In this document: in pieces, positions 18,794 to 29,900 of the stretch
How positions within the stretch are numbered: the stretch's first letter is position 1
Layout: every line of letters starts with the position of its first letter
Source of the DNA: Verrucomicrobiota bacterium
GTDB lineage: Bacteria; Verrucomicrobiota; Verrucomicrobiia; Verrucomicrobiales; Akkermansiaceae
Reading direction: 5' to 3'
DNA: 64,000 bases
NCBI GenBank assembly: GCA_017301995.1
Contig: JAFLEH010000004.1
Location: 248,001-312,000 of the forward strand
Notes under the pieces: model-generated
The model's database searches: none
The model's input: the letters and a program-made list of their open reading frames with translations, nothing else
What the model was told of the DNA's origin: nothing
Program-made: the position numbers and the translations under genes

Positions 18794-21700
18794 TTATGCC
18801 TGGACCTGTTTTCCGCGTAGGCGGATTCCGGCGGTTAGGGCGATGGAAAGTACGGCGCAAAGGCCGAACCCGAGGAGCGTGGACGTGCGGTTGTTGCGCC
18901 GGAGGGTTAGATCGAGGGTCATCCGGTTGGAATCCACCTGGACGCTGCGGCCGAAGGTGAGGACGGTGCCGCGCTCGGGCAGGGTGATGTCGAGCGCCTG
19001 TGGCGCGGCCTCGGCGGCAAGTTGCTGGGTCACCAGGCGGCGGGCGATCTCGCGCATGGCGGAGATTTCCTCCGAGGTGTTTCCTTCCAACAATTGATCG
19101 AGCTTGCGGGGATCGAATTCCACTTCGCCGCGCATCAGCGGGTTGTTGGCGGTCGCACGATCAAGACGTTCGTTGGAATCCGCGGTCATGTTGCGGCGGT
19201 TGTCGAGCTGGACCCGCTGGCGGCGGGTGTTGAGCCCGAGCATGGTCTGGTCGGTTTTGGTCTTGAATTCCAGAGCGCGCGCGTCTTCGTTGGTTGCTTC
19301 GTCGAGTTGGTTGCTGCGCAGGGCATTGCCGAGCGCCTGGCTGGCGAGTTCCTGTTTCCCCTGTTTCAGATAGCTGCTGGCCTGATCCAACAGCGACGAC
19401 GCCCGAGCCGAATCCGCCTGGCGCTTGTTGGCCGAAAAAGCCACGTAGTCGTCGAGGCCGAAGGATTTCACGGCGCGCTCCTGCATGAGGCGGAAATCGC
19501 CGCCATGGTCGGATAGATGCCACCCCTCCGGAACAAGCACGCGCCAGACGAGGTTTTCCATCGGCACATTGAGGCGCGGGCCTTCGAGCCGCAGCGGCGA
19601 CGGTGATTGGGCGGCGTAAACGAAGCGCACCGACGCCGGTTGGCCGGGCTGCGGGGACGGGAAAACATGGAACTTCCAACCGCTTCCCTCGCGGACCAGG
19701 TTGGCGGGTTCCTCGTTGACCAACACGTTGAACAGCTCGGATTTCGCCGGCAGGTCAAGCACCAGCGCGCCTTTGGCGGAAACCTCCATTTTCAGATCCA
19801 CGGCCGTCATCATCTGGCCGCCTGGAGCGAGTAGGGTGGTTAGAGTGCCGGATGCCACGCGCAGCCGCAGCAGCGCCGCGAGTTCCAATTGTTTGAGTGT
19901 GACCGGCAGCGGGCCCTCCGGATCGGATAGACGGAAGCTCATCAGCGGCGCCGTGTTTCCGGCGAGTTGGCTCATGGTGGATTGGACGACGGACCAGTCC
20001 GTGCGCTGCCATCCGCGGGGGAGGGCGCCGGGTTCCAATTCCAGCCTTCCGGCCGACCGGATGGCCGCGAAATAGGCACCCACGCGGGTGTTTTCCAAGC
20101 TGACCGGTTGGAGTTGCTCCACTCCTTGGTCCACGGTGCGGCGTTGGTACTGCAATTCCACGCGCGTGTCGTCGGCGATGCCGCGTTGGAAACGGATCTC
20201 CCACAGGCCGGTTTCTCCGGGAACGGGAACCAGATCGGCCACGGCCGGGCCACTGGCGCGGACGGTCGCCGCGGAGGTCTCGTCGAGGCCCGGGATCCTC
20301 ACCCGCAGGGATTTGATCGCCGCGTTCTCAATCTTATATCCTAACACAACGCGGCTGAGCATTTGCCCTTCGCGAAGGGTGGCTTCGTGGAAGACATTCG
20401 CGGTGACCCAGGGATCGAGTTTTCCGATCATCAGTTTGAGCGCCCAGTCCGCCTGGAGCAGGCGATAGGCCAGCGCGCCGGGCCGGGCTGCGGCTTTGGC
20501 AGTGCCCTTGGCCTTGTCCAGCATCGCGCCGGGATCGACTTGGGAGACCGATTGGCGGTGAACGGCGCGCACTTGAAGCCCGCGATCCGGGACGACGGCG
20601 AGTTGGCCGGCTTCGCGCGAGGCATCGAGCAGGCGGACCCGTGGTACCGGCCAGGATGCCTGCGCGCCGGGCGACTGCGCGCTCAGCACGATGTTGAAAT
20701 TCGCCACGCCCACGGTTTTTTCCCGCAGATGGAGTGTTAGGATGCGCTGGTTGCCGGATTTCCCTTCGGTCCAGTGGCCCAGACCGTCGCCGGTAGCGCT
20801 TTCGATTTCCAAACCGTCGGGGATCTCCACCCGCAGCCGGAAGACCCCGGCGCGGGTGATGGAAACGGCGAGATCGGTGGTGACCAACAAGCGGTCATCG
20901 CCGAGCGAAACCACTTCCCAGGTTTCCGCACGGAGTTCAGGGGCGAGCGCGGCCACCTTGAGCGTGGCGGATGCCTTCTCCGCGCCATAGCGGAACGCGT
21001 GGCTCGGAATCGCCGTGGGGCGGCCCTCCTTGTCCCGGGGCAGCAGATCCGCGGCGAAGTCCTCCACGTTCACTTTGGATAGACCCTCGCCTTCCATCGA
21101 CTCGACCTGCGCGTCATCCGCGCACGCGACGCCGAGGAAACCGAGTTCGCCGGCGCTTCCGGTCACCCGCAGCGGAGCCAGATCCACCGCGAACGGCAGC
21201 GGACCGGTGCCGCGCTGGGTTTCCACCAGCAGGCCGAATGGCGCGGACTGGGCGGGAGTCACGGTCACCCGGAGTTCACGCTTGTTAGGATCGAAGCGCC
21301 AGGACTCGACCGGGCCCTTGGTGACATCGCTGACGGTGAAACCCTCTGGGACGGTTAGGTTGAGCGTGGAAACCCGTCCTTGCGCCGGCCTAACTGAAAC
21401 CAGGTGGCGTCCGTTGACCACGCCGGGTCCCGGCAGATAGAGATTGGCGACGTCGGCGAAGAACCGGGTTTCCTCCGCGGAAACATCGCGCTGGCGGGCC
21501 TGGGCCTTGATGGTGGCCTGTTCGTCAGTGTTGAGGAAAAGCAGCGCGCCGCTATGGGTGGCGGGTAGGTCCGCGAGCGGTTGGACGCGGGCGGCGCTGG
21601 CGGAAACGAACTCCCAGCCCGGTTGGTCCCAGCGGACGGTGACGTGGCGCATCGCGGCGGCGCCGCCGGGAAGCACCCAGCCCTTGGCGGGATCCTCCAA

Positions 21701-24700
21701 CGGCATCTCGAAACTCGCTTTGCCGGATAGACGGCCGTCTTTTTCCATCACCAGCAGATAGGATGGGGCGTCGGAGGCGTCGGATTTGATCACCCGGAGC
21801 CCGTCGCCCTCGAACCCGCTGAGCACGGCCGGCGGCGTCAGGAGCAGGAAGCGCGCTCCCTGGTTTCCCCGGACGACGACCTCCACGGTCCCGCGCAGGC
21901 GGCCTTGGGAGATGTTCCAATCGTGTTTCATCGACTCCGCGGCGATCGGCGGCTCCGGTGTGGCGTCGGTCCGCTGGATTCCGGTTAGGGCGAGCGCCAG
22001 CGCGGCCGCGGCCGGTGCGGCGGCGCGGGGACGCAGTGACGCGATGAACCGCCATGCCCTGGGCAACCACCATATCGAACCGGTTAGGACCACGAGCGCG
22101 AAGAACAGCGCTACGCCGCCGTGCAGTGACAGCGTGGATAGGCCGAGCGCGACCAGACCCACGGTCCGGTGCCAGGGCTTGTGGCTGATCAGGCCGTAAA
22201 CCATCAGGCCGAGACCTGCGGCGCCCATCAGCCAGAATGCCGGGGTGGCCCGGGCGAACCAGGGTGACAGATTGTCCACGGTGACCGAGACTTCGCTGTT
22301 GGGGGCGACCACCGGGGCGGCGTATTCGAGGGTGGCCGAGGCGGCACGGACGGATAACAGGCCCTTCGCCGCGAGCGCCGCGGCCGTAACGATGAGCGCC
22401 ACGCCACAGAGCAGGGAGAGGATCCGGGGGATGCGGAAGCCTTCCAGCAATCCTAACAGACCAGCCGCCGCGGCGAGGCCGGCAAGCAAAAGGGCGGCAC
22501 CCGCGTGGCGGGAGATCCACGCCATTCCGGTCTCGGGAAGCACCGGCTTGATCACATCGTCGGTGCCACCGCGCGGCACCAGTTGGCGGCCTTCGTCGCC
22601 GGTTACGGTCCATTCGCCGATGACCACCGGAGCGCCGAGTTTGGGGGCGGTGAGGGTGACCCGTGTCGGCTTGGGCGAGCGCGCGCCGTAGCGCAGGGCG
22701 ACCTCGGCGGCCTGCTTCGAATCCGCGCCGGGCGGCAGCGGGATCAGGGTGTGGCCGCCGTCCTGGCGCGCGTTGGCAGGGCTGCCGTTGACTCTAACCG
22801 CCCAAAGCGAGGTGCCCGCCGGGAGGTCGATCCGCAGCGTGTTTCCGATGCGGGATTTGACGAACATCCTGGCGTCGGTGGACCACTCGCCATCGCGTGA
22901 GACGCGGCTTGTCAGTTTGAGGAAATCGACGACCTGTTGGGCGGTTTCGCCGGGTTCATACCATTCGGCCATGGTGTTGATGGAAAAGTCGCGGCCGGTG
23001 TATTGCCATGCCTTGAGGGTGGGCGCGCCGCTGAGCACGCGGAACTCGGTGGGCAACTCGCTGGCATCGATTTCCAACAGCGGCCCCTTGGTTTCGCGGA
23101 CGCTGAATTTCACCTGCATCGGGCTGACAATCTGGACGTAGCCACGCTCGCCCTGGACGCCGAGCGGGCGGATCTCGCCGGGTGCCAATTCTCCGGCGCG
23201 GGGATCCATCGGCTGTTCGAAGGTGAGCAGCACCGTGCCCGATCCTAACAACGGACGCGACAGAGGCACGATCACCGTGTCGTCCTCGCGCCGCCAGTCG
23301 CGGCCCACGTTCTGGCCGGTGACATCGATGTTTCCGATGCCCTTGGGCACGGCGATGCGCCATTCGGTGGCGGGAGCGCCGACCACGAAGTAGTTCACCA
23401 GCACGCTGCCGTAGGCCGCGCCGGACTTGAGCGAGTAGAGGTGGAAAACGTCGGCCTGGATGCTCTGGCCGAGCGCTTCCACGGTTAGGCCGAGCTGCCA
23501 GGTTTCCTCGCGCAGACGGAACGCCTGCTGGAGCGCGTCGGTCTTCCTCGGAAAGAAACTGAGGGGAATCTCCGCCAGGCCCGCGGATTTTGCCGGAACC
23601 AGGCGGAAACCGGCGGTGGCGACCGCGCCCAGATAGCCGCGGCGCGACTTTGCGTTAGGGAAACCGAGGGGCGGCAACTCCCATGCCCCGGCTTTGGCGG
23701 CCAGGTTCTGTTCGAGCCGCACGCTGACCAATTGGCGTCCCGATACCGGTTGTTTGAACATGATTTTCAGCCGTTGCTGCTTCGGCTTGGCACCACCTAT
23801 CAACTGATAGTCCGCCACCGGTTCGCCGGCCACGGCGGCCACCGCGTAGTCGGAAGGAATGTCGATTTCCCACTCGCGGAGCGGTGCCTCGCGGATGTCG
23901 AGTTCGAGGTCCGCGCGCACCCGGCGGTCGGCCTCGGCGAGTTCATAAACGGTCACCTCGGTCACGGATACCTCGGGAATCACTTGGTCGGCCTGGATGC
24001 CGTAGCCGTATTCGGCGGAGGGAAACCGATAGACGAAGACCTGGCGCAGGGATTCGTCCACACCGGCGGGAAACTGGGCGGGCGCGAGCTGGATCAGGCC
24101 CTTGGGATCGGTGATCTCGATTCTAACGGCGCCGTCGTTGGCCACCCGCAGCCATCCGCTGTGGCGCAGCGATCCGGCGGGGGCCAGGCGCAGCGGGTCT
24201 GCCTTTACCGGGAACGCGCCGAGGGCGGATTGCGCCTCGACCACCAGCCTGGCGGTGCCGGTGACCGGTTGGTTGAGTTTCACCTCGAGCACGCGCTTTT
24301 CGGCCGCATCTTTGACGGTCCAGCCGAGAACGCCCTCGCCGGTGACGGACAGCACCTCACCGGGGCCGGTTAGATCGAGGCTGAGTCCGCCGAGTTTTCC
24401 CTGCAACACGCGCAGGTCCATCACGGTGAGCTGGCGCAGCAGGCCGCTGCCCACCCGCAGGTCGGTGGTTTCCGTGCTGGAGAAAAACAGCGCGCCGTCG
24501 GCAACCGAGTCCGCCGTGCGCCAGGCCAGCGCCGCCTGACCGTTGGAGGGAAGGAATCCCATCCAATCGTTGGATTGTCCGGCGCGCTCGGGAACCACGC
24601 CCATCGTGCGGTTGAATTCCGCGCCCTTGGGCAAACCGGATAGTTTGATAGGCACCACCACGCCGCCGGCGATCCGGAACGTGAGAGAGCGCCAGTCGCC

Positions 24701-25588
24701 ATTGCGGGTGACGGGGGCCACGAGTTCCATCGCCACCGGAAATTCGCCGGGGCGTTCGGCCACGAGATCATAGACCTGCGCGTCGCCGAGCTTGCGGAGT
24801 TCCAGATGCCATCCGTCGCCGGCGACGCCGTTGGCGAGCGCCGCACCCTGGCAGAGGGTGATCCGGGAGCCTTCCGCCTCGGCCCTGGCGATGGCGGATA
24901 GGTTGAGGGAGACGCTGCCGCCATCCGCCGCGAGGCGGGCGTCCAGCCGGGTGCCGTTCAGTTCCACGCCATGCACCGCCAGGCCTCCCGGTTGGGTTTG
25001 AAGATCGAGTTTGGCGTCACCGGTTCCCACAAAGCCCATGGCGTCGCGCCCGGCGACGGGAACCAGCCCTTCGACGGCCGTCACGCGCGTTTCGATGGTC
25101 GGATCGCGTTCGATGGTTAGGTCGATCGCCAGCGAGGTCGCCGGTCCGCGGCGCGGGAGCAGCACGCTGGTGGCTCCGGCGGCCAAGGGCATCCGGGTGG
25201 TTAGGGTGATTTTGATTTCCTGGGGCAGGGGAGCGTTCTTGGCCTCGGGAAGAACGGGACGCAGATCAAGGAAGCGCGCGCCATCCGCCGCCACCCGGAC
25301 CGACCAATCCCGGATGCCTTCGCCGGTGACGGACGTCACTTCGCCGGCTCCGCCCAACGCGAGGGTGAGGGTTTCCGGCTTTCCCTGATGGATGCGGAAT
25401 GTGATGTCCTGTGTGCCGGTTACTTCGGTTAGGCCGGGCTTGAGTTTGACGGCGGCCGTGGCCGAGAAAAACAGCGGGGCCTCCTTGGTGACGGGCTGCC
25501 AGGGCACCAGCACCACCGGATCCTTGGTTTCCTGGGCGAACACGGGGAGGGCGAGCGGCAGTAGTGTTAGAAAGGTCGCGAGTTTCAT
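18794..25588 (-). CDS. Giant exported multi-domain membrane protein (2264 aa)
   Basis: It starts at ATG 25588 with signal peptide MKLATFLTLLPLALPVFAQ; an in-frame ATG 11 codons upstream is less likely. The chain is beta-rich with recurring modules: VTGEGIRDWSV (about residue 95), VTGEGVLGWTV (about 420) and ATGDGLGHWTE (about 1610) appear to be copies of one unit. A membrane block of several hydrophobic helices lies at about residues 1025-1180, and a final helix (LLGFGLCAVLSIALTAGIR) ends the protein. A Gln/Asn-rich stretch precedes that helix. I recognise no enzyme domain. It is the last gene of a minus-strand cluster with a vWA protein and an ECF sigma factor, which suggests an envelope-stress or surface-assembly role; this is inference. 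Confidence 0.85.
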   Translation of the reverse strand: MKLATFLTLLPLALPVFAQETKDPVVLVPWQPVTKEAPLFFSATAAVKLKPGLTEVTGTQDITFRIHQGKPETLTLALGGAGEVTSVTGEGIRDWSVRVAADGARFLDLRPVLPEAKNAPLPQEIKITLTTRMPLAAGATSVLLPRRGPATSLAIDLTIERDPTIETRVTAVEGLVPVAGRDAMGFVGTGDAKLDLQTQPGGLAVHGVELNGTRLDARLAADGGSVSLNLSAIARAEAEGSRITLCQGAALANGVAGDGWHLELRKLGDAQVYDLVAERPGEFPVAMELVAPVTRNGDWRSLTFRIAGGVVVPIKLSGLPKGAEFNRTMGVVPERAGQSNDWMGFLPSNGQAALAWRTADSVADGALFFSSTETTDLRVGSGLLRQLTVMDLRVLQGKLGGLSLDLTGPGEVLSVTGEGVLGWTVKDAAEKRVLEVKLNQPVTGTARLVVEAQSALGAFPVKADPLRLAPAGSLRHSGWLRVANDGAVRIEITDPKGLIQLAPAQFPAGVDESLRQVFVYRFPSAEYGYGIQADQVIPEVSVTEVTVYELAEADRRVRADLELDIREAPLREWEIDIPSDYAVAAVAGEPVADYQLIGGAKPKQQRLKIMFKQPVSGRQLVSVRLEQNLAAKAGAWELPPLGFPNAKSRRGYLGAVATAGFRLVPAKSAGLAEIPLSFFPRKTDALQQAFRLREETWQLGLTVEALGQSIQADVFHLYSLKSGAAYGSVLVNYFVVGAPATEWRIAVPKGIGNIDVTGQNVGRDWRREDDTVIVPLSRPLLGSGTVLLTFEQPMDPRAGELAPGEIRPLGVQGERGYVQIVSPMQVKFSVRETKGPLLEIDASELPTEFRVLSGAPTLKAWQYTGRDFSINTMAEWYEPGETAQQVVDFLKLTSRVSRDGEWSTDARMFVKSRIGNTLRIDLPAGTSLWAVRVNGSPANARQDGGHTLIPLPPGADSKQAAEVALRYGARSPKPTRVTLTAPKLGAPVVIGEWTVTGDEGRQLVPRGGTDDVIKPVLPETGMAWISRHAGAALLLAGLAAAAGLLGLLEGFRIPRILSLLCGVALIVTAAALAAKGLLSVRAASATLEYAAPVVAPNSEVSVTVDNLSPWFARATPAFWLMGAAGLGLMVYGLISHKPWHRTVGLVALGLSTLSLHGGVALFFALVVLTGSIWWLPRAWRFIASLRPRAAAPAAAALALALTGIQRTDATPEPPIAAESMKHDWNISQGRLRGTVEVVVRGNQGARFLLLTPPAVLSGFEGDGLRVIKSDASDAPSYLLVMEKDGRLSGKASFEMPLEDPAKGWVLPGGAAAMRHVTVRWDQPGWEFVSASAARVQPLADLPATHSGALLFLNTDEQATIKAQARQRDVSAEETRFFADVANLYLPGPGVVNGRHLVSVRPAQGRVSTLNLTVPEGFTVSDVTKGPVESWRFDPNKRELRVTVTPAQSAPFGLLVETQRGTGPLPFAVDLAPLRVTGSAGELGFLGVACADDAQVESMEGEGLSKVNVEDFAADLLPRDKEGRPTAIPSHAFRYGAEKASATLKVAALAPELRAETWEVVSLGDDRLLVTTDLAVSITRAGVFRLRVEIPDGLEIESATGDGLGHWTEGKSGNQRILTLHLREKTVGVANFNIVLSAQSPGAQASWPVPRVRLLDASREAGQLAVVPDRGLQVRAVHRQSVSQVDPGAMLDKAKGTAKAAARPGALAYRLLQADWALKLMIGKLDPWVTANVFHEATLREGQMLSRVVLGYKIENAAIKSLRVRIPGLDETSAATVRASGPAVADLVPVPGETGLWEIRFQRGIADDTRVELQYQRRTVDQGVEQLQPVSLENTRVGAYFAAIRSAGRLELEPGALPRGWQRTDWSVVQSTMSQLAGNTAPLMSFRLSDPEGPLPVTLKQLELAALLRLRVASGTLTTLLAPGGQMMTAVDLKMEVSAKGALVLDLPAKSELFNVLVNEEPANLVREGSGWKFHVFPSPQPGQPASVRFVYAAQSPSPLRLEGPRLNVPMENLVWRVLVPEGWHLSDHGGDFRLMQERAVKSFGLDDYVAFSANKRQADSARASSLLDQASSYLKQGKQELASQALGNALRSNQLDEATNEDARALEFKTKTDQTMLGLNTRRQRVQLDNRRNMTADSNERLDRATANNPLMRGEVEFDPRKLDQLLEGNTSEEISAMREIARRLVTQQLAAEAAPQALDITLPERGTVLTFGRSVQVDSNRMTLDLTLRRNNRTSTLLGFGLCAVLSIALTAGIRLRGKQVQA

Positions 25589-25697
25589 GGTTTGAGGGAG
25601 TGGGATTGGATTCACCGCCAAGACGCCAAGGCCGCCAGGGAGGGTGGTTGATGGTAGCGGGACAAGGTCGGTGGGTGGGTAAAGGGTTGGTAAAATG
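25520..25697. repeat. Duplicated promoter/signal-peptide segment, copy A
   Basis: About 178 bp nearly identical to 26721-26898 in direct orientation. It spans the upstream region and signal-peptide codons of the 2264-aa protein gene. It includes the motif CACCGCCAAGACGCCAAGG, which recurs in degraded form near 56681. Confidence 0.92.
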
Positions 25698-25757
25698 GTG
25701 CGGCGGGCGCGCGGGATAGTGGGTCAAGGGGCCGGAACGGGGTGACGCCGGGTTTGT

Positions 25758-26789
25758 TCATTGTTGAGGAGGTGGAACAACGGGAGATTGCGGTATTTGG
25801 GCGCTTACGATATCAAGTTCAGCCTCAAGTGTCTTCCGAATCGCTTGGACCGCTGTATCGAGGCGGGCTTTGATGGCGCTGGTGGATTTTTCGGCGGTTA
25901 TCCATTCGGGATGTCCGTTGCCTACGCCTTTGATTCGCAGGGCATCGAGAGTTAGCGTGGCGGCAAGGTATCGTTGATGCAGATCGGGCACAGGGTTGTC
26001 CCGCAAATCCAGATTTCCGACAAAAGTGTAAAGGTCCTCGCCTTCCAGAGTGGTGATGAACTTGAGCCGGTGTTCCAAAAGAGCCTTCCGCTCCTTTGGC
26101 GGACGGGATCCGTTGTCTGGATGCTGAACAGGCCCCAAATATAGAATTCCTTTCGTCTTTATCACTTGATTGAGTAGCCTTTGCACCTGATCCACTATGT
26201 CAGCTTGTTCCCGGATGGTGAGCTTGAGTTCTTTGGCTTCGGCCGATTCCGGTGAAGTAGCTTCGATTTCGGCAAGTTTGGCTGTTAGTTGTTTGAGCAG
26301 TGCGGTTTCGGTATCGAGCCTTTGCCGGAGTTCGCTGAGGCTGATCTCGGCACGACCTGAAGCCGCAGGTGGTAGAGAATTTGGTTTGCCGAGCTTGGGC
26401 TGGATGGAGCCCTTGAGTTTGTCGAGCGCAAGATCGATCTGTGTTGCGACGGCATCGAGTTCTTTGATCTTGGGTGCCAGAAACGGATGCTGATCGCCAA
26501 ATCCCTGCTTCCTGAGAGCCGCAATGTCCGCCTTGAGGGCAAGGTATTTCGGATGGAGCGTCTTGATCGGGGAGTCGGGGAGATTGAGACCGGCCGCGTA
26601 GGTCAGGAGTTGGTCGCGGTCGTATTTGGAGATGTCGGAGATCATGGGATCGCTGCTGTCATGCTCGCAATCTGTGGAGGGCGGTGGGGTTTGTGCTTGC
26701 GACGACACCACCGGGGCGTTGTCCTTGGATCCCTGGGCGAACACGGGGAGGGCGAGCGGCAGTAGTGTTAGAAAGGTCGCGAGTTTCAT
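25758..26789 (-). CDS. Exported coiled-coil repeat protein (343 aa)
   Basis: The signal peptide MKLATFLTLLPLALPVFAQ is identical to that of the downstream 2264-aa protein, and so is the upstream DNA. The mature part is helical. It has two related modules: LPDSPIKTLHPKYLALKAD with QGFGDQHPFL near the N-terminus, and LRDNPVPDLHQRYLAATLT with KGVGNGHPEWI near the C-terminus. A Leu/Glu-rich coiled coil (about residues 130-200) joins them. No catalytic motif is seen. The function is unknown. The gene looks like a chimera made by copying the 5' end of its neighbour, or the reverse. Confidence 0.8.
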   Translation of the reverse strand: MKLATFLTLLPLALPVFAQGSKDNAPVVSSQAQTPPPSTDCEHDSSDPMISDISKYDRDQLLTYAAGLNLPDSPIKTLHPKYLALKADIAALRKQGFGDQHPFLAPKIKELDAVATQIDLALDKLKGSIQPKLGKPNSLPPAASGRAEISLSELRQRLDTETALLKQLTAKLAEIEATSPESAEAKELKLTIREQADIVDQVQRLLNQVIKTKGILYLGPVQHPDNGSRPPKERKALLEHRLKFITTLEGEDLYTFVGNLDLRDNPVPDLHQRYLAATLTLDALRIKGVGNGHPEWITAEKSTSAIKARLDTAVQAIRKTLEAELDIVSAQIPQSPVVPPPQQ

Positions 26790-26898
26790 GGTTTTGGGAA
26801 ATGGGATTGGATTCACCGCCAAGACGCCAAGGCCGCCAGGGAGGGTGGTTGATGGTAGCGGGACAAAATCGGCGGGTGGGTAAAGGGTTGGTAAAATG
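26721..26898. repeat. Duplicated promoter/signal-peptide segment, copy B
   Basis: Direct-repeat partner of 25520-25697. It covers the upstream region and signal-peptide codons of the 343-aa protein gene. Differences are a handful of substitutions and one-base changes, so the duplication is recent or kept alike by gene conversion. Confidence 0.92.
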
Positions 26899-26950
26899 TG
26901 GGGTGGGACGGATGGTTAGGGAATCGCGGTTGCAATTTCGGATCCCGGTT

Positions 26951-29900
26951 TCAGCGGAGCTTCCCGATCATTTCCATCAGCTCGGCGGCGCGGGTGGATT
27001 TCGGGAAGGTCTGGCGGATGGTGGTGAGCGGGGTGGTTAGGGTGGTGAAGTCGGTGGCGGCGGCGAGCGGGCCTCCGCGGAGCTTTTCGGCGGCGAGCAT
27101 GGCCATGCCGGCGAGTTGGAGCGAGGGGTTGGCGCGGTCGAAGGCGGGGGCTCCGGAGTCGTAGGCGATGTTCCAGGAGCGCTCGACCATCGATCCGGTG
27201 GCGGTGTCGCGGAAGCGGACGCTCACTTCGCCGATGTCGCCGGAGCCGTTGGGCAGGGGTTCGATCTGATAGAGCGCGACCCCGGCCTCGGCGGCGGCGA
27301 GTTCGGCGGCGTCCACGGCGTCGTTGTGGAAATCCTCGCGGTTGAGCCGGTGTTCCTCGAAGCCCAGCAACTTGTATCCGCCGACCCTGCTCGGGTTGAA
27401 ACGGACCTGCACCTTGACGTTTTCCGCGGCGGGGCGGAAGGCGCCGGCGAGTTGTTTGGCGAACGTGTCCGGCGCGTCGGCTGCGGCATCCACCACATGG
27501 AAACGCCCGTTGCCGTGGCGCGCGAGTTCGGCGAGCAGTCGGTCGTTGAGTTCGCTGGTACCCAGGCCGGCGACGTCGAACGAGAGGCCGCTCTGGCGGG
27601 CCTGTTGGATGGTTAGGGCGAGCTTCGCGGGGTCCGCGTTGCCGAGATTGGCGGCGCCATCGGTGAAAAGGACGATCCGGTTTTGCGCGCCGGGGATCTT
27701 GCGGGTTTCGGCGACCTCTTTTCCTAACACGAGCGCGCTTTCCAGATTGGTGCCGCCCTCGCTGGCGTCCATGTTGACCAGGCTGGCGAGTTTGGCGGCC
27801 TCGTTGCCGGGGAGACGGTCGGCCAGCATGTGGGATGTTAGGGAGAAGCCGATGACCGTGACCCGGTCGGCGGGAGTGAGCAGGGTGGCAAGCTCGGATA
27901 GAGCGCGGGCGAGCGCCTGGCGGCGGTCGTCGCGGGCCATCGAGCCGGACTGGTCAATGAGCAGGGTGAGGCACAGCGGTTGCGAGGCGGCGCGGCCTTC
28001 GGCGGCGGTGCGGAGGGCCACACGGACCAGGTTGCGGCCGGGAATGACCGGGTGGGCGGCCTGTTCGATGGCGGCGGCCACGGGTTCGCCTGCGGCCGGA
28101 TAGGGATCGCCGTAGTCCATCGCGTTGTAGAACTGCTCCACGCGGATGCCTGCCGGATCGGGAACGTTGTTTTGCATGAGCGCCGCGTGGGCGGTCTTGA
28201 ACGAGGCGTCGCTGACGCTGAGGGAAAAGGTCGAGTAGGGCTCGGATTCGGCGGAGAGTTCGTCGGCGGGAACCGGGGGAGCGGGTTTCGGGGTCACCGA
28301 TGCGAGCTTTGCCTTGAGCGCGGCGAGTTTCGCGGTTTCGACTTCGAAGAAAGATCTGGCTTCCTCGCTGTCAGGGCTGGCATCGCTCCTTGTGATGGAG
28401 TCCGCCATGCCGCCCATCTTGCTTCGCTCGATCTTCTGTTCCTGCTTGGCGACCGCCTTTTCCAGCGACTCGCGATCATTTGGAAGCGATTGGTCCCAGG
28501 CTTTATCCACATCCATGAGCAGTTCCGCGCGGGTTTGGTCGTAGGCGGCCCGGTAATAATCCGACTTTGCTTTTGCGATCGTCTCCATTCCGCGGCGGGC
28601 GGGTTCGTTGTTAGGGTCCGCGCGGAGGACTTTTTCGTATTCCTGTGTGGCTTGGTCGTATTTGCCGAGGTTGTAGGCGCTGTCGGCGGTGTGAAGGCCT
28701 AGGCTCACCTGATTTGCCGGATCCGCCGGTTGGCGGTCGCCGAGTTCCTTGGCAACGGTGGACCGGAGTTCCTCGATTTGCTTTTTCCTTGTTTCAAGGA
28801 GCGGAGCGTCGGGCAGTTTCTCACCCGCGGAGCGGATGAAATCGTCGGCTTCGGCGAGGCGGCCTTCTTCCCGGGCTTTCCGGCCATCAGCGAGGAGGCG
28901 TTCGCTTTCCACGACGGATTCCTGGCGGCGGACCATTTCGCGTTCGGCGAGGGATTTTGACAGATCGGCCTTGAGGCCGCCGGAGGTTGTTTCGGTTAGC
29001 AAAGCGGCGCTTTCCGGGACGATGGCGGAGCCGTCGGATAGATTGGCGTTGCCTTTGGTTCCCTCGTCCTGGCAGTGCCAGGACGAGCGGTTGGAAAGGG
29101 AGGGGAGTTGCGGGGCGGTTTCGGCAGGCCGTGCCGGGGTTTCGAGGTTGAGGGTGGTGGTTTTCGAGTCGAGCGTGCCGCCCCCCGCGATGCCGGCGAC
29201 GGTGGCTGTGGCGATTTTGGCTCCGGCAACCGTGCCGTTGGATTGGGGTAGCTGGGAGCTGCCCCGAGTCGCCAATCCGCTGAGATCGGCCTGGGGCTCG
29301 GGGGCTGTGGTTTGAAAGCGGGAGGTGGAGAGGGAAGGGGGCTGGAGGGTGGAGATTCGGTCGGAGTCCGTGCGACTGTATGCGTAACCATCGAGTTCGA
29401 GGTTATCTTCGGCGGCCGGTTTTTTTTCAGTTAGGGCGTCCACCATGTTGAAATGGGGTTCGCCGGGGGAGACGGGTTGGTTTTGATCGAGTGTGCCGGT
29501 GATGAGCTTTCCCGCGACCGGCAAGTCTTCGGTGGTGGGGATCTTCGCGGCGAGATCGGATAGGGTGGAGGTGGCGGGTTTCCCGGAAATCGGTTGTCCG
29601 GGAATCGGCGGTTGGGCGGGAGTTGCTGTGCCACCCCCCCAGCCCTTGCCAAAATCATCGCCGCCTCCGAAATCCGCATCAGTGGGTGGTGCGGGAGTGT
29701 CGGCCTTGGCGATGCCGTCGCCGACAATGCAACCGGTGGCACCGAGTGGGACGGATCCCGGGGGAGGGGAGGCTGGCGGTGCTGGGCTATCACTGAAGGA
29801 TGCATCCGCGCGGGCGAGCGATTCCCGATCCATCACGCTGGCGGGGGCGGATGGTTTGGCGGGGGCGCGAACCGAGGCGGATCCCCGCGAGAAACGGCTT

